Source: DASTPP01 sp035762175 (lineage in GTDB: Bacteria; Myxococcota_A; Polyangia; Polyangiales; Polyangiaceae). Taken from it: a stretch of 64,000 nt of DNA. The stretch spans positions 1 to 64,000 of the forward strand of contig DASTPP010000021.1 in NCBI GenBank assembly GCA_035762175.1, in the 5' to 3' direction. Positions 25,563-37,278 of this stretch are shown piece after piece. Positions within the stretch are counted from its first letter, which is position 1. Each line of letters opens with the position of its first letter. Both the position numbers and the translations under genes were made by a program. The notes beneath the pieces are model-generated. The model searched no databases. It was not told where the DNA came from and saw only the letters and a program-made list of their open reading frames with translations.

Positions 25563-26903
25563 GGCACCCTCCCATTGCAGATAAAGAAGTCGAGAATCAC
25601 GCGCCGGCGCCGCCGGTCGCGGCCGGCGGCGCCGGCGCGGGCGTTCGGGGCGCGCGCCGGCGGCCCGCCGCCGCGGCCGCGCCCGTCCCGTCGTCGCGAC
25701 GAGTCGCGCCCCGAAGGCCGAAATTGCCCGCCGCCCGCCCCCCCGCTCGCCGGCCGCGCCCTGCCCTCTCCCCTGGCTCCCCTGATCGCCCGCCGCCCCT
25801 CCCCCCGGGAGGTGCGGGCGTCGGCGCCCGCCTCGAGCGGTCGTATCGATCCATTCATCGCGCTGCCGCGGGCCACGCGCGCCCGCCCCCCGAGATACCC
25901 GTGCGCATCATGCAGAAGCCATGCCCATAGCCGCGCCAATCGTGCGATCGCGGCGCCCGAACGAGGCCGCCGGCGCGCGGGGAGACGATACGACGCTCGC
26001 GCCGGGCCCCCGCGACGGGCGGTCGAAGGAGCGCGCGGCCGGCGGCGAAGCCCGCAATTCGCGCCGACGGCCCGCGCAGCCCCCCCCCTCGCGCGACGAC
26101 GCCACCGCCGCCGAGCTCCAGTTCGGGGCAGGCCGCCGACCGACAAGACGAATGGGTACTTCGCCCACGACCGTTTGGGATTCTGGAACGATTGCAGAAA
26201 TCATCGTATTATGATCGAACGTGAAAACCCTGACCAAACCCGGCGCGCCTCGCGCGAACCGCTTAATTGATTGCTTTGCTGCTTCCGAGGCATCGGGTTA
26301 CCGACGAGGGCGGGGCCAACGGCAGGGCTCGCGTGGCGCCGCTGCACGGCCCGCATATTTGCCACACGCAATGATGCCACACCGCCCGGGGTCGCCCCTC
26401 TCGCGCGGGCCGGCGCCGCGGTCGGGGCCGCCGCCGTCGTGGCGCGCAGGGGCGGGCCGCGGGCGCGCCGTGGCGTTCCATGCCCTTCGCGCCCGGCGCC
26501 CTCGGCGAACGCTAGAATGGCCCCCGCCCCCGATGCCTCCCCTGCCCCGCCCGAGCTCGCACGCGGTGGCCGCCGCGCCCTTCGCCCCCTGCGACGCCGC
26601 GGGGCGCGCGCCGTGAAGGCCCCCGGCCGGGCGGGCCCCGAGCCCCAGGTACGGCGCGCGCCAAGGTGCGCGCCCGCCCTGACCGAACGCGCCAGGGGGC
26701 GCCTGGCCTGACGGCGCGCGACGAGCTGCGCCCCCCGGACCGAACGCGCCAGGGGTGCCCGGCCGGACCGAACGCGCCAGGGGGCGCCTGGCCTGACCGA
26801 GCGTGCCGGGGGCGGCGCGCCCGCCTCGACGGGGCCGCGGGGCTCGTCGTTCGCACCTCGAGCGCCTCCGCGGTGGGCTTTTGGTCTAGTCTACTCGATC
26901 ACG
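25563..26903. other. 1.3-kb intergenic region with an AT-rich patch
   Basis: No convincing gene on either strand. The stretch divides the NadE-like gene (minus) from the DJ-1 gene (plus), so both promoters should be in it. About 26140-26285 is strikingly AT-rich for this window (for example ATCATCGTATTATGATCG and CGCTTAATTGATTGCTTTGC) and could be a promoter or a foreign scrap. The end (26681-26812) holds the GACCGAACGCGCCAGG repeat described separately. Confidence 0.5.
26681..26812. repeat. four copies of GACCGAACGCGCCAGGGG
   Basis: Near-identical copies begin at 26681, 26738, 26766 and 26795 (the last is GACCGAGCGTGCCGGGGG). Two copies are followed by GCGCCTGGC, giving GCCAGG...CCTGGC hairpins. 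Spacing is irregular (57, 28, 29 bp), unlike a CRISPR array. It lies about 100 bp upstream of the DJ-1 gene. Confidence 0.75.
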
Positions 26904-28058
26904 ATGACCCCCCTCCCGCAGCCTTGTACCCTCGGCGCCATCGCCTACCCCGACTTCGAGCTGCTCGATCTTTACGGGCCCCTCGAGATGTTCGGTGCTC
27001 TCGCGCCCCACGTCCGCATCGTCACGGTGGCCGAGCGGCCCGGGCCGGTGAAGTCAGACCAGGGCCCCCAGGCGCTCGCCGAGTACGGCTTCGACGACGC
27101 GCCGCGGCTCGACCTCTTGCTGTTGCCGGGCGGCATCGGCACGTTGCGCGAGCTCGAGAACCCGGCGCTGCTCGACTTCTTGCGCGCGCGCGCCCCCGAG
27201 GCGATCGTCACCATGTCGGTCTGCACGGGCTCGGCCCTCCTGGCGAAGGCGGGGCTCCTCGACGGGCGCCGCGCCACGTCGAACAAGCAGATCTTCGCGC
27301 TCGCCGTCGCGCAGAGCGATCGGGTGCACTGGGTCGAGCGGGCGCGCTGGGTCGACGAGGGCGCGTTCGTGACCTCGTCGGGCATCTCGGCCGGCACCGA
27401 CATGGCCCTCGGCGTCATCGCGCGCCTCTGGGGCCGGGAGCGCGCCGAGCAGATCGCCGAGTTTACCGAGTATGCCTGGAATTCCGACCCGGACGATGAC
27501 CCCTTTCATCGCCTGCTGAACGCGTCGATGAACAAGCTCCCCGCCGCCGGGGGGTTAGCCGGGCGCGCCCCGCCCCGGCGTCGCTCGCGGCCGCCGGGGG
27601 GCGCCGGGCGCCCTCGCCCCGGCGTCGCCCCCGCGCTCGGGCGCTCGCGCGCCGAGGCGGGGCGGCGTTCAGGCGCGCCGCAGCCGGGCGTCGAGGGACG
27701 CGAGCCCGGGCCCGCGCGCGGCAATATAAAAGAAAACGAAGCAGAAGAGCGCCGCGTGCTCGCCCTGGTTCACGTAGGGCAGCCAGCGGAAGCCCGAGAC
27801 GTCGAACTTGAAGTGAAATTGAAAGTACGCGACCGCCATCGTACCCGAGGCGAGAAAGGCGGCCGGGCGGGTGAAGAGGCCGATCGCGACGAGCACGCCG
27901 CAGACGAGCTCGATGACGCCCCCCGCCCAGATCTGCGAGAAGGGCCGCGGCTGGCTCTTGGCGAAGAGGCCGAGCACCTTGTTGGCGCCGTGAAAGAGGA
28001 ACAAGAAGCCCGAGACCGCGCGCAGCGCCGCGTAGGCGGGCTCGGTATACTTCGCTAG
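26904..28058 (+). CDS. DJ-1/PfpI family protein with anomalous C-terminal extension
   Basis: Glutamine-amidotransferase-like protein; the ordinary family part is residues 1 to about 210. Key features are the acidic loop (PDFELLDLYGPLEMFG), the nucleophile elbow VTMSVCTGSALLAKAG (Cys about 107) and the segment LLDGRRATSNKQIFAL. Such proteins act as isonitrile hydratase-like enzymes, glyoxalases or chaperones; which one is not decided. The frame has no stop after the domain end (LNASMNKLPAAG, about nt 27545) and continues about 170 codons; the last 130 are antisense to the doxX gene (27669-28067) and have a highly charged, unnatural composition. A lost stop or frameshift near 27545-27700 is likely. 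The functional end is uncertain. Confidence 0.72.
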   Translation: MTPLPQPCTLGAIAYPDFELLDLYGPLEMFGALAPHVRIVTVAERPGPVKSDQGPQALAEYGFDDAPRLDLLLLPGGIGTLRELENPALLDFLRARAPEAIVTMSVCTGSALLAKAGLLDGRRATSNKQIFALAVAQSDRVHWVERARWVDEGAFVTSSGISAGTDMALGVIARLWGRERAEQIAEFTEYAWNSDPDDDPFHRLLNASMNKLPAAGGLAGRAPPRRRSRPPGGAGRPRPGVAPALGRSRAEAGRRSGAPQPGVEGREPGPARGNIKENEAEERRVLALVHVGQPAEARDVELEVKLKVRDRHRTRGEKGGRAGEEADRDEHAADELDDAPRPDLREGPRLALGEEAEHLVGAVKEEQEARDRAQRRVGGLGILR

Positions 28059-28067
28059 AAACCGCAT
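27669..28067 (-). CDS. DoxX family membrane protein
   Basis: Small inner-membrane protein of 132 aa with four hydrophobic helices: AYAALRAVSGFLFLFHGANK, WAGGVIELVCGVLVAIGLF, AAFLASGTMAVAYFQFHFKF and ALFCFVFFYIAARG. This is the DoxX layout, with FHGANK in the first helix. Start at 28067 (MRFLAKYTEPAYAAL) is preceded by GAGGAGG about 10 bases upstream. Family members are linked to thiosulfate:quinone reductase or oxidative-stress complexes; most are uncharacterised. The whole gene is antisense to the run-on of the DJ-1 frame. Confidence 0.88.
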   Translation of the reverse strand: MRFLAKYTEPAYAALRAVSGFLFLFHGANKVLGLFAKSQPRPFSQIWAGGVIELVCGVLVAIGLFTRPAAFLASGTMAVAYFQFHFKFDVSGFRWLPYVNQGEHAALFCFVFFYIAARGPGLASLDARLRRA

Positions 28068-28238
28068 GGGTCGTGCCTCCTCGTCGCGGCGGGCGCGCCG
28101 GGGGGCGGCCGCGCCTTCGTAGCGTGCCCGCGGCCCACCGGACGCGCCAGGCGGCGGCGACCTCCCCGAGGCTCGCCGGAGAGCCGCTTCCTGCGACACG
28201 CCCCGGGGCATTCGGGGTAAAGTGCGCGTCGGCCTTCT

Positions 28239-33017
<4,779 letters not shown>

Positions 33018-33069
33018 GCGCCGAGCAGAGGCCGCCCAGGTTGAAACCCGGGCTACGGCGAGCCCCCTT

Positions 33070-33190
33070 CGAACGGAGAGCCAAGCCCGGCGCTCGGGCC
33101 GGGCTCCCTCGGGCGCCGCCGCGGGGCTCGCGCGAGATCGCAACGATTCGCAGAGCCCCGGCCGAAGCGCCGGGCTTGGCTCTCCGTTCG
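33070..33190. repeat. MITE-like nested inverted repeat
   Basis: Perfect 24-bp terminal inverted repeats, CGAACGGAGAGCCAAGCCCG plus GCGC at 33070-33093 and its exact complement at 33167-33190. Inside are AGCCCGGC/GCCGGGCT and CGGGGCTC (33122-33129)/GAGCCCCG (33153-33160) stems, so the 121 bp could fold as a cloverleaf. It lies between the kinase stop (33017) and the nucleotidyltransferase-HEPN start (33269). It could also act as a terminator. Confidence 0.85.
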
Positions 33191-33268
33191 CGCGCTTCGG
33201 GCGTAACCCACGTTGATTACGCTCGCCAACCGCACTCGCCCTGCTAATCTGATTGCCGGGGGTTCGCG

Positions 33269-34465
33269 ATGAAGGCATCACTCGACCACCTGCCCGAAGG
33301 CAAGCGTTCGCAGCTCGCGGCCATCGCCGCGCTCTTTCGCGAGCGGCTGCCGCAGGGGCTGCTCGTTCTGTTCGGCAGCCACGCCCGCGGCGACTGGGTC
33401 GACGACGAGGCGACGGGCTACCAGAGCGACTTCGACCTGCTCGCCGTCGTGCGCGAGCCCGCGCAGGCCGACGACGTCGCCCTCTTTCGCGACCTCGAGC
33501 GGGCCTTCCGCGAGGCCGTCGCCCCGACCCCCGTCACGCTCATCGCCCACGACATCAAGTTCGTGAACCGCGAGATTCGCATGGGGCAGTACTTCTTCGG
33601 CGACATCGCCAACGAAGGCATTCTGCTCTACGCGGGCCAGAAGCTCGACTTCGCCACGCCCAAGGCCTTGAACCCGCCGGCGCGCCTCGACCTGGGCCAG
33701 CGCAACTTTGGCTACTGGTTCCACAGCGCGAGCATGTTCTTCCGCGGCTGCCGCTACTACGCGAGCCTCGGCGAGCTCAACCACGCCGCCTTTCTACTGC
33801 ACCAGGCCGCCGAACGCTACTACCACACCGCCAGTTTGGTTATCACCGGTTACAAAGAACGTACCCACGACTTGAACGCCCTCGGGCAGAAGGCCGCCGA
33901 GCAGCACCCCCTGCTCGTCGGGGCCTTGCCCAAGACCGAGCCCGAAGACGAGCGCCTCTACACCCTGTTGCGCAAAGCTTACATCGAAGCCCGATACAGC
34001 AAATCGTATCGCATCACCCTGCCCGAGCTCTCGGCCTTGCAGGCGCGCGTGCTCGAGCTCGCCCGCCGCGTGCGCGAAGCCTGCCTCGACAAGCTCGCCT
34101 CCTTTTGCGGCCCCGACGCCGTCAGCCCTTCCCTGCCCCACCCGCCCAAGCTCGACGAACCCCTCGCCGAAGGCCTGCCCCCCCCGCCCGACGACCCGGC
34201 CGAGCTGGGGCGCTGGGCCCGCGAGCTGGCGTCGCTCGCCGACCTGCGGGCCCGCGAGGGCGAAGCACGGGGCAAAGCCGAAGGCCTGCGCGAGGGCGAG
34301 GCGAAGGGCGAAGCGCGGGGGCTACGGGCGGCGGTGCTCGACCTGTGCGAGGCGTTCGGCATCGAGCCGACGGGCGAACAGCACGCGCGCCTCGAGGCAA
34401 TGGGCGTCGACGAGCTCGAAGCGCTTCGCCGAGAGCTCAAGCAGACCCGGCGCTGGCCTAATTAA
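33269..34465 (+). CDS. nucleotidyltransferase-HEPN fusion with Rpn-nuclease-type C-terminal tail
   Basis: Protein of 398 aa. Residues about 25-115 are a minimal nucleotidyltransferase: LVLFGSHARGDWVDDEAT, then YQSDFDLLAVV, the GSxxxG...SDxD signature with intact acidic pair. Residues about 145-275 form a HEPN domain (FLLHQAAERYYHTASLVITG, KERTHDLNALGQKA). In classical MNT/HEPN toxin-antitoxin pairs these are separate genes; here they are fused. From residue 330 comes a tail of charged repeats (EGEARGKAEGLREGEAKGEA) and a small helical module (LRAAVLDLCEAFGIEPTG, EQHARLEAMGVDELEALR), which I know from Rpn-family PD-(D/E)XK nucleases. Nearly the same tail occurs in a broken gene at 41673. Role could be toxin-antitoxin, defence or aminoglycoside-type nucleotidylation; not decided. 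Confidence 0.8.
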   Translation: MKASLDHLPEGKRSQLAAIAALFRERLPQGLLVLFGSHARGDWVDDEATGYQSDFDLLAVVREPAQADDVALFRDLERAFREAVAPTPVTLIAHDIKFVNREIRMGQYFFGDIANEGILLYAGQKLDFATPKALNPPARLDLGQRNFGYWFHSASMFFRGCRYYASLGELNHAAFLLHQAAERYYHTASLVITGYKERTHDLNALGQKAAEQHPLLVGALPKTEPEDERLYTLLRKAYIEARYSKSYRITLPELSALQARVLELARRVREACLDKLASFCGPDAVSPSLPHPPKLDEPLAEGLPPPPDDPAELGRWARELASLADLRAREGEARGKAEGLREGEAKGEARGLRAAVLDLCEAFGIEPTGEQHARLEAMGVDELEALRRELKQTRRWPN

Positions 34466-34516
34466 CGTTGGCGAGCCCAGCGACACTATTCGCAGAAAGC
34501 CCGTTAAGAACCAGAT

Positions 34517-34669
34517 GATTCCGGAAACGGGTCTATCTTCGGTTGTACCGTCGCCGAGCTGGCCGTAGCCGTTATCGCCCCAGCATTGAACCTCGCCGCC
34601 GCTCCGTAGTGCGCAGCTGTGGCAGGTGCCGAGCGCGAGAACTTGTACGCCGGTCAGCGGCGGCATGGA
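34517..34669 (-). pseudogene. RCC1-repeat fragment
   Basis: About 50 residues of a regulator-of-chromosome-condensation (RCC1) propeller blade: VQVLALGTCHSCALRSGGEV, QCWGDNGYGQLGDGTT. It has no start, no neighbouring blades and no plausible stop context; RCC1 proteins have seven blades. It lies between the nucleotidyltransferase-HEPN stop and the HYR-protein stop. A decayed leftover of a surface propeller protein, common in myxobacteria. Confidence 0.65.
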
Positions 34670-34737
34670 AACGCTCGACGAGTTCGCGAACCAAGCCTTT
34701 GTGCGCGCCGCAGGTCGTCTAGCAGCAGTGCCGTGGG

Positions 34738-37212
34738 TCACAGCTTTCCCAACCAAACCGGGAACGAGCCCATTGTAACGTTACCGATCGCGTCGCTCGC
34801 CTGGCACATCACCGTCGTCGTGTCGGGCGGGAACAACGATTCGGACGGTGGCGAGCACGCTGGCGCCCTCGGGCCATCGACCGTGTCTGTCGCCGAGGCA
34901 TTGTACGTGACGAACGCGCCGTGAGGCGAGCTTGAGGAGACGGTAACTGCGTTGGGAAGGACGAGCGTCGGCGGCATCGTGTCGACAACGGTCACGTCGA
35001 ACCAAGCCTGCGCACCATTACCCTGCAAATCGGAGGCGAAGCACACCACCGTCGTTACGCCGAGCGGAAACGTCGAGCCACTCGTGGGGCTGCACACCAC
35101 CGGGCAACTGCCGTCGATGAGGTCGACTGCGATCGGTACGTCGAAGTTAACGAGCGCGCCGCTGGGCTCCGTGGCCTCGACCACGATCGGCGCCGGCACC
35201 TCGGAGAAAACGGGGCCGAGTGGGGGGCAATCGCTCGGGCACGTGCCTCCGTAGGCCTCATTTGCCTCGCACACCGAGTCGCCACAGACTACGATCGGCT
35301 CCTTCAGATAGACCGTGAGCACCTCGCGGTAGTAGGTGCCGGGGGAGAGCGGGTTGATGCTTGTGTGGCAGTCGTGCATCGCACCCGTGTATCCGACCCC
35401 CTCGCACGCACTCAGGGAGACTTCGGGACTCGCCTGGCAAGTGCCAACCACCTTGACCGGACCGTCATCGACCTGGCTCGAGCAGAAGCGGCTCATAATT
35501 TCTGGTATGTTGCTGCTCGGCCCCGAACAGGCATATAGGCTCGGCGTCATGACCCCTAGTCCGTCGGGCGGCGGGCTTTGCCAGAACAGGTTGCCATAGA
35601 AGGCGCCCTCCCGCAGCGAGTAGTCATCGTCCTCCCCCGGGGAAAGCGCGAGCGCGGTCTTGACGGGCTCAGGCGCGTCTTCGGGGGCGCGTATCGAGAT
35701 GTCGAGCTTTACACCGTACACATGGGTGCGCGCGAGCAAGCAGGCGGTCACCCAGCGCTGGCAGGTCTCGTCGCACGTGCCGCCTGGCTGCCCCCAGGCG
35801 GGTGCGAGCCCAATCAGCCCGTGCAGCTCGACGGTGGCGCCACCGGGATCAAGCACGGTCGACTGCGTCGGGTCCATCGCGCACTCGTAAATGTACTGCA
35901 ACACCTGACGCGAATAGGTGTTGTTCCGCAAGATATCGATCGCGGCAGGGTTCTGCTGCCAGATCGCGTCCTGCCACAGGTCGTTTTGAAGGACACCGTT
36001 CTGGAAGATGCCGTTCTGGAAGATGCCGTTCTGGAAGATGCCGTCGTCCTGAAAGACACAGCTGCCCCCCTGTTCACTCCCTCCACCAGCTCCAACGCCA
36101 CCCGTTCCCGCCTCGCCCCCGCCTCCTCCGGCACCGACGCCTCCCTGACCCGCTGCACCCTCTTGTCCAGCTTCCCCGCCTTGGCCGGCTGCGCCCCCCT
36201 GACCGCCTTGGCCGCCCTGACCGCCCTGACCCCCTTGGCCACCTGTGCCCCCTTGCCCGGTCGCGCCCGCGGTGCCTTGCGTGTCGTTCCGAGTATCGCC
36301 CCCACCTGCGCCCGCCGTCGCGCTTTGGCCTGCCTCCCCCTCGTTGTTCGGCGCCCCCCCCTGGCCGGCTTGCCCTTCGGCCCCGGCGCTACCCTCGCCT
36401 CCAGAGGCTCCCCCCTTGTTGTCGGCAGGACTCTGGCCGGCCTGGCCTGCTGGGGTCTCGGGAGCCGAATCCCCACTCGACTCCGCCGCTCGACTAGGCT
36501 CGGGGCGTCTGCCCTGCCTCGGCATGTCGGTCGAGCTTCCGCCGTCGTGCCCGCCGGATGCGTCCCTCCCCAGCGACGTTCCCTGCCCTGTCACGCCAGT
36601 CGCAAGCCAGCTACCGTCCAACCCCGTGAAAGACTCGGCGTCGCCGTCGCGCGAAGGGCAGTTACTGCCCTTGCAACCAGACTCGAGCGGGTCGTAGTAA
36701 GTCTCGTCGAATGTGCCTTCAATCCCTCCGAAAGGTGGCACGTCGAACGCTAGGGCATCGTCGACATTGGCAGTCGCTTCGGTCGCCGCCTGCCAGTCGA
36801 GCCCGAGCCGCGTAACGGCATGGGCTTCGTCGGCGGTCTCGCCGTCGAGACGGCGCGTGGGTTCGGGAGGCAGAGCGGCATCAACGACGGACGCGCGGGC
36901 GGTCTGGGTCGACGTGCCGCTCGGGGGGGGCGTGAGGGCTTGGTCGTTCGTCGCGAAGAGCCGGCCGAGCGGGTCGCCTTCGAGCAACTCCACCTCGATG
37001 GGCTCAAGGGTGACCAGTTGCCCCATGGGCGCCTTAGCCAGCGCTTCGTTCCGTGCTCGGGCGAGGGCGATCCGCGCCGCCGCGAGGAGCGCGGCCGACT
37101 GAAAAGAAACGGTGTGCAAGCAGACAGCGAGGCCGAGCGAGAGGGGCAGCATGTAGCGCTCGACGACCCCCTGGCCTGCCCGCTTCCTCGAAGGTGATGC
37201 GTCGTCGTCCAT
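34738..37212 (-). CDS. membrane-anchored HYR-domain protein with Gly-rich and 'FQNG' repeats
   Basis: Large protein of 824 aa. A single hydrophobic helix near residues 21-45 (MLPLSLGLAVCLHTVSFQSA) followed by LEPIEVELLEGD is like a TonB-type signal anchor, so the rest should be periplasmic. Residues about 215-380 are Gly/Ala/Gln-rich (GGQGGQGGQGGQGG). Then come short repeats (FQNGIFQNGIFQNG, about 387-407), a Cys-rich globular domain (IDILRNNTYSRQVLQYIYEC, CDETCQRWVTACLLARTHVYG, 430-650) and two C-terminal HYR domains (VVCFASDLQGNGAQAWFDV, TTTVMCQASDAIGNV). The middle pattern resembles hypothetical myxobacterial proteins I recall. It follows the CHAT/TPR/FGE-like gene by 66 bp on the same strand and may be its partner or substrate. 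Confidence 0.78.
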   Translation of the reverse strand: MDDDASPSRKRAGQGVVERYMLPLSLGLAVCLHTVSFQSAALLAAARIALARARNEALAKAPMGQLVTLEPIEVELLEGDPLGRLFATNDQALTPPPSGTSTQTARASVVDAALPPEPTRRLDGETADEAHAVTRLGLDWQAATEATANVDDALAFDVPPFGGIEGTFDETYYDPLESGCKGSNCPSRDGDAESFTGLDGSWLATGVTGQGTSLGRDASGGHDGGSSTDMPRQGRRPEPSRAAESSGDSAPETPAGQAGQSPADNKGGASGGEGSAGAEGQAGQGGAPNNEGEAGQSATAGAGGGDTRNDTQGTAGATGQGGTGGQGGQGGQGGQGGQGGAAGQGGEAGQEGAAGQGGVGAGGGGGEAGTGGVGAGGGSEQGGSCVFQDDGIFQNGIFQNGIFQNGVLQNDLWQDAIWQQNPAAIDILRNNTYSRQVLQYIYECAMDPTQSTVLDPGGATVELHGLIGLAPAWGQPGGTCDETCQRWVTACLLARTHVYGVKLDISIRAPEDAPEPVKTALALSPGEDDDYSLREGAFYGNLFWQSPPPDGLGVMTPSLYACSGPSSNIPEIMSRFCSSQVDDGPVKVVGTCQASPEVSLSACEGVGYTGAMHDCHTSINPLSPGTYYREVLTVYLKEPIVVCGDSVCEANEAYGGTCPSDCPPLGPVFSEVPAPIVVEATEPSGALVNFDVPIAVDLIDGSCPVVCSPTSGSTFPLGVTTVVCFASDLQGNGAQAWFDVTVVDTMPPTLVLPNAVTVSSSSPHGAFVTYNASATDTVDGPRAPACSPPSESLFPPDTTTVMCQASDAIGNVTMGSFPVWLGKL

Positions 37213-37278
37213 GGCTCCTCCCGGATCGCGAGGGTGGGTGCGTCGTGCGCCCGTCAGGAAGGTCAGTGCCTCGCGCGC

